Shown here piece after piece: positions 17,018 to 25,814 of a stretch of 64,000 bases of DNA. The notes beneath the pieces are model-generated. The model searched no databases, was not told the DNA's origin, and saw nothing but the letters and a program-made list of their open reading frames with translations. Origin of the DNA: Massilia oculi. GTDB taxonomy: Bacteria; Pseudomonadota; Gammaproteobacteria; Burkholderiales; Burkholderiaceae_D. Position numbers and translations under genes: made by a program. Within the stretch, counting starts at the first letter, position 1. The number at the start of each line of letters is the position of its first letter. The stretch is from assembly GCF_003143515.1 (NCBI RefSeq), contig NZ_CP029343.1, positions 744,001-808,000 of the forward strand, written 5' to 3'.

Positions 17018-17998
17018 TCACGGCGCCGGATGCTCGATCCCCAGCAAGTCTTCCAGCCGCGCCAGCGAGGCGTCGTCCTTGATCACCGAACGCAGCCAGG
17101 CATGCAGCGGCTGCTCGCCCCAGCGCGCGGCCTTCTCGGCCAGGTAGGCCACCGGGCTGTGCGGCTCGGTGCGGCGGAAGAATTCGGCCACCTGGCGCAA
17201 CTGGGCCAAGGCCTGGTCGCGGTGCGCCACCTGCCCGTCGAGACTCATCGGCAGCGCCTGCGCGGTGACGGCGCCGCCGGCCGCCGCCTCGGTGGGCGTC
17301 GGCGCCGCTCCCGCCACCGGCTCGAGCAGGTCGACCACGTCGCGCAGCGTGGCGCGTCCGACGCTGTAGCCCGGCCCATCGGCGCCGAGCTGGCCGTCGA
17401 CCACCCGTTCCAGTCCCTGCAAGGCCGCCAGGCAGGCTTCGCAATCGGCCAGCAGCGTCTGCACGAAGGCGCCCTTGGCGCGCGCGCGCGCCGTCTCGAG
17501 TTCGGCCACCGCTTCCGGCCCCTTGGCGCGCGCGACTTCCCAGGCCTGCAGGGTCAGCACGCCGTTCTCGGCCAGCGGTATCGTCTTGACCAGTGGCGCG
17601 ATCCGGCCCGCCAGCCACGACAGGTTGCCGATGCGGCGCTCGAAGCCATCCTCGTCGGCCTGCGGGTGCAATCCCTCCCAGTAGCGCTCGCACAGCGCCG
17701 CCACCAGTTCAAGGCCCTCGGCCAGGCCGCGCATGCCGCCGGTCTTCGCATTCGCCTCGGCCAGCCACACGGCCAGTTGCAGGTCCTTGCTGCGGGTTTG
17801 CAGCAGGGCGGTGCAGCGTTTGCCGACCAGCTTCCAGTCGGCTTCCTTCAGTGCCGTGACCCAGGCGCCCTGCTCCAGCGACGGATCGTCGGCCAGGCGT
17901 GCGCGCGCGATCTCGTCGACCTCGGGAGAAAACGCCAGGTCGGCGCCGCAGGGATTGCCGGGCGCGATCGGCGCCAGCAGAGCATCCATATCCAGCAT
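17018..17998 (-). CDS. tssA: Type VI secretion protein TssA (ImpA N-terminal domain)
   Basis: TssA caps the T6SS sheath or baseplate during assembly. The 326-residue protein begins with the ImpA_N signature: 'ALLAPIAPGNPCGADLAFSP', '(D)DPSLEQGAWV' and 'LVGKRCTALLQTRSKDLQLA', then 'YWEGLHPQADEDGFERRIGN'. The C-terminal domain ('LRQVAEFFRRTEPHSPVAYL', 'KAARWGEQPLHAWLR') is the short class. It is intact, but the only other T6SS gene here is the truncated clpV just upstream, 10 bp away. It is therefore probably a stranded remnant. Confidence 0.9.
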   Translation of the reverse strand: MLDMDALLAPIAPGNPCGADLAFSPEVDEIARARLADDPSLEQGAWVTALKEADWKLVGKRCTALLQTRSKDLQLAVWLAEANAKTGGMRGLAEGLELVAALCERYWEGLHPQADEDGFERRIGNLSWLAGRIAPLVKTIPLAENGVLTLQAWEVARAKGPEAVAELETARARAKGAFVQTLLADCEACLAALQGLERVVDGQLGADGPGYSVGRATLRDVVDLLEPVAGAAPTPTEAAAGGAVTAQALPMSLDGQVAHRDQALAQLRQVAEFFRRTEPHSPVAYLAEKAARWGEQPLHAWLRSVIKDDASLARLEDLLGIEHPAP

Positions 17999-18008
17999 CG
18001 CGCGCTCC

Positions 18009-18563
18009 TCAGGGCTGTGTCGATTCGATCAGGTACTTGAACTTGCCCGCGCGGGTTGCGCCGACCTTCACGCGCGCGATGCCGCCGCCCTCGGCCATGC
18101 GCGCCAGCACGCTGTCGGCGATCTCCGGCAGCAAGGTGCCGTTCAGGACGTTGTCGACGTTGCGCGCACCGGAATCGACTTCGGTGCAGCGCTTGAGCAC
18201 CGCCTCCACCAGCGCGTCGTCGTACTCGAATGTCGCCTTGTGGTTGTCCAGCACCCGCGCGCCGATGCGCGCCAGCTTGAGACGGATGATGTTGGCCAGC
18301 ACCTCGTCGCCGATCGGGTAGAACGGCACCACCGCCAGGCGGCCCAGGAAGGCCGGCTTGAAATGCTTCATGAGCGCGGGCCGCAGCAGCTCGGACAGCT
18401 GTTCCGGCGTGGGCAGCTCGCTCGCCGCCTTGTTCAGGCAAGCCGCCATCATCTGGCTCGAGCCGGCGTTGGAGGTCAGGATGATGATCGTGTTGCGAAA
18501 ATCGATCTGGCGGCCTTCGGCGTCGTCCATCACGCCCTTGTCGAACACCTGGAAGATCAGCAT
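18009..18563 (-). pseudogene. ClpV/TssH C-terminal fragment (T6SS ATPase remnant)
   Basis: 184 codons matching only the end of ClpV, the AAA+ ATPase that recycles the T6SS sheath. Homology begins at 'IFQVFDKGVMDDAEGRQIDF', i.e. just after the second Walker B motif, then covers sensor 1 'IIILTSNAG', the arginine-finger region 'FKPAFLGRLAVVPFYP', sensor 2 'VDSGARNVDN' and the C-terminal subdomain. The N-terminal domain, all of D1 and Walker A/B of D2 are absent, so it cannot hydrolyse ATP. A GGGGAG sits just before the present ATG and the frame has no stops. A truncated pseudogene is most likely; a domesticated fragment is possible. Confidence 0.85.
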
Positions 18564-18622
18564 CGGACTCCCCAGGATTGTTTCTAATCAGAACAGGAGA
18601 AGCCAATCTTAGGAGTAATGTC

Positions 18623-19294
18623 GTGCGTTCATCAGACGAAAATCAAGACATCCGCATGCATGCCCATATGCGCCCCAACCTGATGTCGTCGTCGCGCCGC
18701 GGCGGCCGTGAGGACAGCATCCTCGCCAAGCTCGAGCGCGAGCCGGCGCGGCGCGCGGGCGCCGGTAACGGTACGCGTCTGGCCTGGTATGGCGCGGCAG
18801 TGGCGGTCGCGGTCGGCCTGACGGCAACACTGGCCTGGCTGGCGGCCGGCGCCGGTCCGGCGCCGCTCGAGGCGGCGCGGCCCGAAGCGGCGCCCGCCCC
18901 GATGGAGCAAAACGCCCCCGCCCAGGTCGAGACGGCCTTGATCGTCGACACAGCGCCGGAACCGGTGCTGGCGGCGGCGCCTCCGCCGGCCCCCATTCCC
19001 CCGCTGCGCCTGCTCGAGCCGGCCGCCGTGCCCACGACCCCACCCAAGGCCGCGCCGGCCCCCGTCAAGGCGGCTCCGCCGCCGCGCCGTCCGGAGGCGC
19101 GCGCCGCCGCGCCCACCCGCCTCCGCGCCCAGGCTTCGCGCCAGGCCACACGTCCCGCCCGGACGGTCAACCCCGCGCGCGCCGGCGAGTCCCACGACGA
19201 CAGCGACGTCGCGCTGATCTCGGCCGTGATCTACCATGCCAACGGTCACGCCACGTCTGCGGAAGATGAAACCCCTACCCCTCCGGCACGCTAG
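18623..19294 (+). CDS. Hypothetical single-pass membrane protein, Pro/Ala-rich
   Basis: 223 residues from a GTG at 18623, chosen for AGGAG at 18611-18615 with 7-bp spacing. A charged cytosolic stretch ('SSSRRGGREDSILAKLERE') precedes one membrane helix ('WYGAAVAVAVGLTATLAWLA') at about residues 56-77. A low-complexity Pro/Ala/Arg periplasmic part follows, ending 'DVALISAVIYHANGHATS'. The layout resembles periplasm-spanning accessory proteins, but no domain is recognised. It starts only 59 bp from the broken end of the clpV fragment, divergently. Confidence 0.6.
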   Translation: MRSSDENQDIRMHAHMRPNLMSSSRRGGREDSILAKLEREPARRAGAGNGTRLAWYGAAVAVAVGLTATLAWLAAGAGPAPLEAARPEAAPAPMEQNAPAQVETALIVDTAPEPVLAAAPPPAPIPPLRLLEPAAVPTTPPKAAPAPVKAAPPPRRPEARAAAPTRLRAQASRQATRPARTVNPARAGESHDDSDVALISAVIYHANGHATSAEDETPTPPAR

Positions 19295-19346
19295 GCCTGG
19301 CGAATAGGCCGCACCTGCCGGGCGGCCGGCGCCAGAAAACGCTATA

Positions 19347-19362
19347 CTGTATATAAGCACAG
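19347..19362 (+). promoter_or_regulatory. LexA-type SOS box upstream of the FAN1-helicase operon
   Basis: CTGT-ATATAAGC-ACAG matches the CTGT-N8-ACAG LexA consensus in both half-sites, with an AT-rich centre. It overlaps a TATACT (-10-like) at 19343-19348 and lies 15 bp before the FAN1 ATG, the usual place for a LexA repressor site. LexA itself is not encoded in the window. Confidence 0.7.
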
Positions 19363-19377
19363 GTTAGGCGTTTGTTC

Positions 19378-21036
19378 ATGATCAGGGTGTTGGAAAATGA
19401 GTTTTATTATCTGGATAACTTCCAGCGGGTCCTCGACTGGATCGGCGAACGCTATGGCGACCTGCTGGACGACGGCGAACAGGCGTTCCTGGCCACGTTC
19501 CCAGCCTTGCCGCACCATGCGCGCGCCCTCTTCGTGCGCATGGTCATGCGCAAGGGAAATCTGTTCCGCGCCAGCAAACTGAGCTATGCGGAGATCGGCT
19601 GCCCGGTCGAGGCCGCCGGGCACCTGCTTGGCACCGGCTGGATCGAGCCCGACCCCGAACTCACCCTCGACGAACTGTTCGACCTGCTGTCCAAGCCCGA
19701 GCTCCTCGACGCCTTCGGCACCCGGCTGCCGCGCAAGACGGCGCGCAAGGATGAACAGCTGGACGCCCTGCGCCCCGTGTTCCCCGAGGCGCGGCGCTTC
19801 TCCGGCTGGCATCCGGCCTGCTCCGACGTCGCCTGGCGCATCCTGGTCAAGCCGCTGTGCGACCGCCTGCGGCTGGTCTTTTTCGGCAATCTGCATCAGG
19901 GCTGGACCGACTTCGTGCTGTCCGACCTCGGCCTGTTCCGCTACGAGAGCGTGGATATCTCGCCTGCCTCGCGCGGGTTCCGCCAGCGCGCCGACGTCGA
20001 CCACTACCTGCAGCTACACGCCTGCCGCGAGCGCTTCGCCGCCGGCGAGGACGTGGACGAGGTGGTGCGCGACCTCCCCGTGCACGCCTTCGGCAACGAC
20101 TGGCTCGAGAGCCGGCGCGAAAAACTGACGTTCCAGATCGGCCAGCACTACGAAAAGCTCAAGGACTGGGACGGCGCCTACGCCGCCTACGCGCGCTGCC
20201 GCTTTCCCGGCGCGCGGGCGCGCGCGATCCGCGTGCTCGAAAAACACGAGCGCTTCGAGCAGGCGCATGCCCTATTGCTCGAAGCCCAAGCCACGCCCGA
20301 GAACGAGGCCGAGCGCCAGCACCTGTCCCGCATCGCGCCGCGCCTGGCGCGCCGCCTCGGCCACCCGCGCCTGGCCGCGCGCGGCAGGACGGCCGTCGAA
20401 CGCATCGAGCTGTGCCTGGCGCCGCCGAACGGCGAACGCTGGGTCGAGGGCGCCGTGCGCGGCCACCTGCACGCGGCCGACGCCCCCGTGTTCTACGTCG
20501 AGAACGCGCTGGCCAACACCCTGTTCGGCCTGCTGTGCTGGCGCGCCGTGTTCGCCGCCATCCCCGGCGCGTTCTTCCACCCTTTCCATCGCGGGCCGGC
20601 CGACCTGCACAGCGCCGACTTCCACCAGCGCCGTCGCGCGGAATTCGCCGCCTGCCTGGCCGGGCTGGACGACGGCAGCTACCGCGACACGATCCGGCGC
20701 ACGTACCAGGAAAAGGCCGGCCTGCAATCGCCGTTCGTGCACTGGGACGGCGTCACGCTTGAACTCATCGAGCTGGCCCTGGCCTGCATCCCGCCCGCCC
20801 ACCTGCGCAAGTGGTGCGAACGCATCCTGGCCGACGTCAAGGAAAACCGTACGGGCTTCCCCGACCTGATCCAGTTCTGGCCGGGTGAAGGCCGCTACCT
20901 GATGATCGAGGTGAAAGGCCCGGGCGACCGCCTGCAGGACAACCAGCTGCGCTGGATCGACTACTGCGCCGCGCATGACATGCCGCTGGCGGTGTGCTAC
21001 CTGCAGTGGCTCGAATCGACCGGGATGGCGGCCTAG
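19378..21036 (+). CDS. FAN1-like VRR-NUC structure-specific nuclease
   Basis: Bacterial relative of Fanconi-associated nuclease 1, which cuts 5' flaps and helps unhook DNA interstrand crosslinks. 552 residues. The N-terminal part ('FYYLDNFQRVLDWIGERY', 'ALFVRMVMRKGNLFR') is the SAP-like/FAN1 N-terminal region. The middle is helical, TPR-like ('HYEKLKDWDGAYAAYARC'). The last 115 residues are the VRR-NUC domain, with the PD-(D/E)XK residues in 'TGFPDLIQFWPGEGRYLMIE' and 'VKGPGDRLQDNQLRWIDYC' (Asp, Glu-X-Lys, Gln all present). ATG 19378 is preferred over TTG 19372. The helicase gene follows after 6 bp. Confidence 0.92.
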   Translation: MIRVLENEFYYLDNFQRVLDWIGERYGDLLDDGEQAFLATFPALPHHARALFVRMVMRKGNLFRASKLSYAEIGCPVEAAGHLLGTGWIEPDPELTLDELFDLLSKPELLDAFGTRLPRKTARKDEQLDALRPVFPEARRFSGWHPACSDVAWRILVKPLCDRLRLVFFGNLHQGWTDFVLSDLGLFRYESVDISPASRGFRQRADVDHYLQLHACRERFAAGEDVDEVVRDLPVHAFGNDWLESRREKLTFQIGQHYEKLKDWDGAYAAYARCRFPGARARAIRVLEKHERFEQAHALLLEAQATPENEAERQHLSRIAPRLARRLGHPRLAARGRTAVERIELCLAPPNGERWVEGAVRGHLHAADAPVFYVENALANTLFGLLCWRAVFAAIPGAFFHPFHRGPADLHSADFHQRRRAEFAACLAGLDDGSYRDTIRRTYQEKAGLQSPFVHWDGVTLELIELALACIPPAHLRKWCERILADVKENRTGFPDLIQFWPGEGRYLMIEVKGPGDRLQDNQLRWIDYCAAHDMPLAVCYLQWLESTGMAA

Positions 21037-21042
21037 GATTAC

Positions 21043-23304
21043 GTGAGCTACACCATCGCCGTACGCGCCCTGTGCGAGTTCACCGCCAAGCAGGGTGACC
21101 TCGACCTGCGCTTCACCCCCTCTCCCAGCGCCCAGGAAGGCATTGCCGGCCACGCCGTCGTCGCCGGCCGCCGCGGCGACGGCTACCGCAGCGAGGTCGC
21201 GCTGTCCGGCCAGTGGAACGACCTGCACGTGCGCGGCCGCGCCGATGGCTACGACGCCAATGAAAACCTGATCGAAGAGGTCAAGACCCATCGCGGCCGG
21301 GTGGACGCCATCCCCGACAACCACCGCCACCTGCACTGGGCCCAGCTGCGCGTGTATGGCCACCTGATGTGCCAGGAACAGGGCATGGATTCGGTCAACC
21401 TGGCCCTGGTCTACTACGACATCGTCAGCGGCGTCGAAACCGTGCTGCGCGAAACGCGCGACAGCGCCTGGCTGCGCGCCCACTTCGAGGAACTGTGCGA
21501 ACGCTTCTCGGGTTGGGCCGCCAGCGAAGCGGCGCACCGCGCGGCGCGCGACGCCGCACTGACGTCGCTGCCGTTCCCGCACGCCGACTTCCGTCCCGGC
21601 CAGCGCCAGCTGGCCGAAAGCATCTACCGCGCCAATACGGGCGGGCGCTGCCTGCTGGCGCAAGCCCCGACCGGCATCGGCAAGACCGTGGGCAGCCTGT
21701 TCCCGGTACTGAAAGCCATGCCGCGCGAGAAGCTGGACAAGGTGTTCTTCCTGGCCGCGAAGACGCCCGGCCGGCGCCTGGCGCTGGACGGCGCCGCGAC
21801 CCTGTGCCGCGCCAGCCAGGCCCCGCTGCGGGTGCTCGAACTCACGGCGCGCGACAAGGCCTGCGAGCATCCCGACAAGGAGTGCCATGGCGAATCCTGC
21901 CCGCTGGCGCGCGGCTTCTACGACCGCCTGCCGGCCGCGCGCGCGGCCGCGGCCGACGTGCCCGTGCTGGACCGCGAGGCGCTGCGCGAGGTCGCCCTGG
22001 CGCACGAGGTCTGCCCCTATTACCTGGGCAGCGAGATGGCGCGCTGGTCCGACATGATCGTCGGCGACTACAACTATTATTTCGACGGCAGCGCCATGCT
22101 GTACGCGCTGGCGCTGAACAACGGCTGGAAGACCAGCCTGCTGGTCGACGAGGCCCACAACCTGGTTGGCCGGGCGCGCTCGATGTACAGCACCGAACTC
22201 GATCGCGCGCTGCTGCGCCTGGCCCGCGCCGGCGCGCCGCCGACCGTCAAGAAGGCGCTCGAGCGCGTGGGCCGGGCCTGGACCGCGGTCGACAAGACGG
22301 CGCCCGCGCCCTACCAGCTCCTCGAGAAGATCCCATCGAAGCTGGTGGATGCATTGCAGGAAATGGGCAGCGCCATCAACGAACACCTGGCGGCCTTTCC
22401 CGGCCCGCTCGACCCCGACCTGCAGCGCTTCTATTTCGACGCCATGGGCTTCGTGCGCCTGGCCGAATCGTTCGGCCCGCACTCGCTGTGCGACCTGAGC
22501 CGGGACGCCGACCGCCCCACCCTGCGCGACTCGACGATCTGCATCCGCAACGTGGTGCCGGCGCCCTTCCTCGGCCCGCGCTTTTCCGCCACCCATTCGA
22601 GCACCCTGTTCTCGGCCACGCTCGGGCCCTGGCATTATTGCCTCGACACGCTCGGCATGCCGGAAAACACGGCCTGGGTCGAGGTCGACTCGCCGTTCAG
22701 GGCGAGCCAGCTCGAGGTCCACGTCGCGCGCGGCATCTCGACCCGCTACCAGGTGCGCGCCGCCTCGGTCCAGCCGATCGCCGAACTGATCGCGCGCCAG
22801 TACCATGAGCGGCCCGGCAACTACCTGGCCTTCTTCAGCAGCTTCGACTATCTCGACAAGGTGGCCAATGCGCTGGAGCGGCTGGACCCGACCATCACGG
22901 CCTGGCGCCAGGAGCGCCGCATGAGCGAGCACGAACGCCAGTGCTTCATCGACCGATTCGCCGTTGGCGGCACGGGGGTCGGTTTCGCGGTGCTGGGCGG
23001 CGCCTTCGGCGAAGGCGTCGACCTGCCGGGCGAGCGCCTGATCGGCGCTTTCGTCGCCACGCTCGGCCTGCCCCAGGTCAATCCCGTCAACGAGCAGTTG
23101 CGCGAGCGGATGCAGGAACTGTTCGGCGCCGGCTACGACTACACCTACCTGTACCCCGGCATCCAGAAGGTGGTGCAGGCGGCCGGCCGCGTGATCCGCA
23201 CCGAGCAGGATCGCGGCGTCGTGTGGCTGATCGACGACCGCTTCGCCCAGCCGGGCATCAGGACCTTGATGCCGGCATGGTGGGAACTCGATTCACGCCA
23301 ATAG
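21043..23304 (+). CDS. XPD/DinG-type Fe-S DNA helicase with N-terminal PD-(D/E)XK nuclease domain
   Basis: Superfamily 2 5'-to-3' helicase of 753 residues, GTG start. Residues 1-150 form a Cas4/RecB-like nuclease fold: 'RGRADGYDANENLIEEVKTH' (Asp, Glu-X-Lys) and 'HLHWAQLRVYGHLM'. The helicase follows, with motif I 'LLAQAPTGIGKTVGSLFPV', four Fe-S Cys ('DKACEHPDKECHGESCPLAR' and 'AHEVCPYYLG'), motif II 'LLVDEAHNLVGRARS', 'TLFSATLGPWHYC' and motif VI 'VQAAGRVIRTEQDRG'. It is coupled to the FAN1 gene, so the two probably unwind and incise damaged DNA together. The end overlaps the convergent LytTR gene by 12 bp. Confidence 0.92.
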   Translation: MSYTIAVRALCEFTAKQGDLDLRFTPSPSAQEGIAGHAVVAGRRGDGYRSEVALSGQWNDLHVRGRADGYDANENLIEEVKTHRGRVDAIPDNHRHLHWAQLRVYGHLMCQEQGMDSVNLALVYYDIVSGVETVLRETRDSAWLRAHFEELCERFSGWAASEAAHRAARDAALTSLPFPHADFRPGQRQLAESIYRANTGGRCLLAQAPTGIGKTVGSLFPVLKAMPREKLDKVFFLAAKTPGRRLALDGAATLCRASQAPLRVLELTARDKACEHPDKECHGESCPLARGFYDRLPAARAAAADVPVLDREALREVALAHEVCPYYLGSEMARWSDMIVGDYNYYFDGSAMLYALALNNGWKTSLLVDEAHNLVGRARSMYSTELDRALLRLARAGAPPTVKKALERVGRAWTAVDKTAPAPYQLLEKIPSKLVDALQEMGSAINEHLAAFPGPLDPDLQRFYFDAMGFVRLAESFGPHSLCDLSRDADRPTLRDSTICIRNVVPAPFLGPRFSATHSSTLFSATLGPWHYCLDTLGMPENTAWVEVDSPFRASQLEVHVARGISTRYQVRAASVQPIAELIARQYHERPGNYLAFFSSFDYLDKVANALERLDPTITAWRQERRMSEHERQCFIDRFAVGGTGVGFAVLGGAFGEGVDLPGERLIGAFVATLGLPQVNPVNEQLRERMQELFGAGYDYTYLYPGIQKVVQAAGRVIRTEQDRGVVWLIDDRFAQPGIRTLMPAWWELDSRQ

Positions 23305-24021
23305 CTCGCGTACTCGCTGGTAGCCGCTGCGGCTGATCGGAAGCTTCACGCCATCCCTGAGCACCGCGCAGTGGTTGTCCTTGCTGACCGGCTCGATGCG
23401 CTCGATCGCGCCGACATTGACGATGTAAGAGCGGTGGATGCGCACGAAGGCGGCGCCGTCGAGCTGCGCTTCGAGTTCGGACAGGCGCTGGTGCTTCAGG
23501 TAGTTCTTGCCGCCGGCCGCGATCCGCACGTAGTCGTCCTGCGCCTCGATATGGTCGATCGTGCTGGCGGCGACCACGTGCACGCGGGCGCCATCGCGGA
23601 TCAGGATCCGTTCGAGCGGCTGCTGGCGCGCCTGAGCCTCCTTCACCGCCGCTTCGATCCGCGCAGGCTGAGGCGAACGCAGGCGCGCCTGGTTCAAGGC
23701 CTCGGCCAGGCGCTCGCGCGAGAACGGCTTGAGCAGGTAGTCGAGCGCATGCACCTCGAAGGCGCGCAACGCAAACTGGTCGTAGGCGGTGGCGAAGATG
23801 TAGTGCGGCTTGGCGCCGGCCAGCTCCACCACCTCGAAGCCATCCAGCTTGGGCATCTGGATGTCCAGGAAGACCAGGTCGGGATCGTGCTCGGCGATCG
23901 CCTTGACCGCCTCGAAGCCGTTGGCGCATTCGGCCACGATCTCGACGTCGGGATGGGCCGCCAGGTATTCGCGCAGCAGCGCGCGCGCCAGGTGTTCATC
24001 GTCCACGATCAGGGTGCGCAT
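23293..24021 (-). CDS. LytTR-family response regulator
   Basis: 242 residues. The receiver domain begins 'MRTLIVDDEHLARALLREYL', with the phospho-acceptor Asp in 'DLVFLDIQMPKLDGFEV' and Lys in 'DYLLKPFSRERLAEAL'. The LytTR DNA-binding domain ('RVHVVAASTIDHIEAQDDYV', 'FVRIHRSYIVNVGAIERIEP') fills the C-terminal half. The gene follows its kinase by 3 bp. LytTR regulators of this AlgR/LytR type control envelope, polysaccharide or virulence genes; the target here is unknown. Confidence 0.94.
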   Translation of the reverse strand: MRTLIVDDEHLARALLREYLAAHPDVEIVAECANGFEAVKAIAEHDPDLVFLDIQMPKLDGFEVVELAGAKPHYIFATAYDQFALRAFEVHALDYLLKPFSRERLAEALNQARLRSPQPARIEAAVKEAQARQQPLERILIRDGARVHVVAASTIDHIEAQDDYVRIAAGGKNYLKHQRLSELEAQLDGAAFVRIHRSYIVNVGAIERIEPVSKDNHCAVLRDGVKLPISRSGYQRVRELLA

Positions 24022-24024
24022 CCA

Positions 24025-25092
24025 TTACTCTCCTGTGTCGGCGGGCAGCACCAGCTCCACCCTGAAAATATTGTCCACGCGCGCCGCATGCACGCTCGCT
24101 TCGATCCCGTACTCCGCCAGCAGGCGCGCGCGCACATTGGCCAGGCCAATGCCGCCCCCCGCGGCCGTGCCGGAGCCATCCGGATCGACGTCATTCTCCA
24201 CCCGCAGCCTGAGCTGCGAACCGGCGCGCTCGACGTGCACGCGCACCACCCCGCCATCGAGCAGCTGGCCGATGCCGTGCTTGACCGCGTTCTCGACCAG
24301 CGGCTGCAGGATCATGGGCGGCAGCAGGCAAGCCTCCGCCTGCTCGTCCACGTGGCGCTCCACGCCCAGGCGGGGCCCGAAGCGCACCCCCTCGATCGCC
24401 ACGAAGCGCTCGACCAGTTCCACTTCCTGGGCCACCGTCACCTTGCGGTGCGCCTCCAGTCCCAGCGTATGGCGAAAGAAGCCCGCCAGCTGCAAGGTCA
24501 TGTCGCGCGCCGCGCCGGCGTCGATCGCCGTCAGGGCGCTGATCGAATTGAGGCTGTTGAACAGGAAGTGCGGATCGACCTGGGTGCGCAGCATGCGCAG
24601 CTCGGCGTCCTGGGCCAGGAGCTTGAGTTCGAGCTCGCGCCGCTCCAGGCCGCGCGCGCGCTCGAATTCCAGCGCCAGGTAGTGGGCGCAGGCGGTCATC
24701 CCGTACAGCAGCACGCCGACGCCGAACATCACCGCCGTCAGGGCCCGCGACATCGCCACGTCATCGTCGCCCGTCGCCAGCCACCGCCACCACGCGGCCC
24801 AGCCGGACGCCGCGGCGCACCACAGCAACGCCGCGCACACGGCGGTGACAAGGAACACGCCCAGCACCGCCGGCGTCGACTTGCGCGCCAGCGGATAGGC
24901 GCGGCACAGGTAATACGCCGAGAAGCCGCACACGGCGGCGTAAACCAGCACCAGCGGCAGCGCGAACAGCAGGCTGGCAGCCAGGCCGGCGCCGCCCGTG
25001 GCGGACAGCAGCCCGGCCAGCATCAGCCCCAGCATCAGCCAGGCCGCCAGGTACAGCGCGGCGCTGCGCCGCGCCCAGAATCCGCCGCCCAT
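24025..25092 (-). CDS. LytS/YehU-type sensor histidine kinase
   Basis: 355-residue membrane kinase. Four hydrophobic helices fill the first 140 residues. The His_kinase domain follows, with the phospho-His in 'RTQVDPHFLFNSLNSISALT', and then a HATPase domain with N-box 'PLVENAVKHGIGQL' and G-box 'GGGIGLANVRARL'. ATG 25092 shares a base with the preceding stop (TGATG), giving translational coupling to the LiaF-like gene. It has no obvious extracellular sensor domain, so its membrane helices or the adjacent LiaF-like proteins may sense the signal. Confidence 0.93.
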   Translation of the reverse strand: MGGGFWARRSAALYLAAWLMLGLMLAGLLSATGGAGLAASLLFALPLVLVYAAVCGFSAYYLCRAYPLARKSTPAVLGVFLVTAVCAALLWCAAASGWAAWWRWLATGDDDVAMSRALTAVMFGVGVLLYGMTACAHYLALEFERARGLERRELELKLLAQDAELRMLRTQVDPHFLFNSLNSISALTAIDAGAARDMTLQLAGFFRHTLGLEAHRKVTVAQEVELVERFVAIEGVRFGPRLGVERHVDEQAEACLLPPMILQPLVENAVKHGIGQLLDGGVVRVHVERAGSQLRLRVENDVDPDGSGTAAGGGIGLANVRARLLAEYGIEASVHAARVDNIFRVELVLPADTGE

Positions 25093-25814
25093 CAGTTGCG
25101 GATTTCCACGCCACCCATGATCGCGTAGCCGCGGATGAACAGCCGCTTGCTGTTGTCCGGCGGCGCGATGGTCTTTTCCTCGAAGCCGCCCAGGATCGGC
25201 GTGCCGTGCAGGACGATGGTCCAGTCGGGCGGGCACTTGATGGTCACGCCGCCCCAGAAGGCGAACACATTGACCACCGCCTCGCCCTGGATCGAGGCGC
25301 CGCGCATATCGAGCTCGCAGCCGCCCATCACCGCCGTGATCTCGCCGCCGCGGAAGTTCTGGCTCGTGACGCGGCGCTCGTAGCCGCCCAGGATGGCGGT
25401 GATGTCCAGCACCTCGCCCACGCCCGCGTCCACGGGCGCGCCGTCGACCATCGCCACCCCGTGTTCCAGCGCGCGCTTGCCGCGCAGCGCCTTCGCCACC
25501 AGAAGGCCACCGAGGCCGATCAGGACCAGCGGCCAGATGGTGCGCCAGCTGAAGTCGATGATGTCCATCCGGTCCAGCATCAACAGGATGCCGACGCCGA
25601 CCAGGCCGGCCCCGAGCAGGGTGCCGCCCTGGGTCCGGGTGTCGCACAGCTTGACCGTGCCGACGATGACGAACAACATCGGCCAGAACGAGAAGGCGCG
25701 GTGCATGTCGACGAAGCCCAGGTTATCGAGCAGGAACAGCAGCCCCATCCCGATCACGAGCAGGCCGAGCACGACCTGGCTCGTCACCCCTTTTGCATGA
25801 GGATCATTTTTCAT
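25092..25814 (-). CDS. LiaF-like membrane protein (DUF5668 plus LiaF C-terminal domain)
   Basis: 240 residues. Four N-terminal helices in two DUF5668-type hairpins ('VLGLLVIGMGLLFLLDNLGF', 'LGAGLVGVGILLMLDRMDII') are followed by a beta-solenoid-like cytosolic or periplasmic domain ('GEVLDITAILGGYERRVTSQ', 'ITAVMGGCELDMRGASI', 'VFAFWGGVTIKCPPDW') as in LiaF/YvqF. In Firmicutes LiaF inhibits the LiaS kinase. The same pairing with a kinase here suggests a negative or accessory role in signalling. It overlaps the upstream DUF5668 gene by 11 bp. Confidence 0.85.
   Translation of the reverse strand: MKNDPHAKGVTSQVVLGLLVIGMGLLFLLDNLGFVDMHRAFSFWPMLFVIVGTVKLCDTRTQGGTLLGAGLVGVGILLMLDRMDIIDFSWRTIWPLVLIGLGGLLVAKALRGKRALEHGVAMVDGAPVDAGVGEVLDITAILGGYERRVTSQNFRGGEITAVMGGCELDMRGASIQGEAVVNVFAFWGGVTIKCPPDWTIVLHGTPILGGFEEKTIAPPDNSKRLFIRGYAIMGGVEIRN

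Noticed and set aside
17018..18563. Functional T6SS locus
   Set aside because: Only tssA and a truncated clpV are present; tssB, tssC, hcp, vgrG and the membrane complex are all missing here.
20272..22932. An 886-codon minus-strand frame across the FAN1 and helicase genes
   Set aside because: It spans two real genes on the other strand and has no domain-like sequence.
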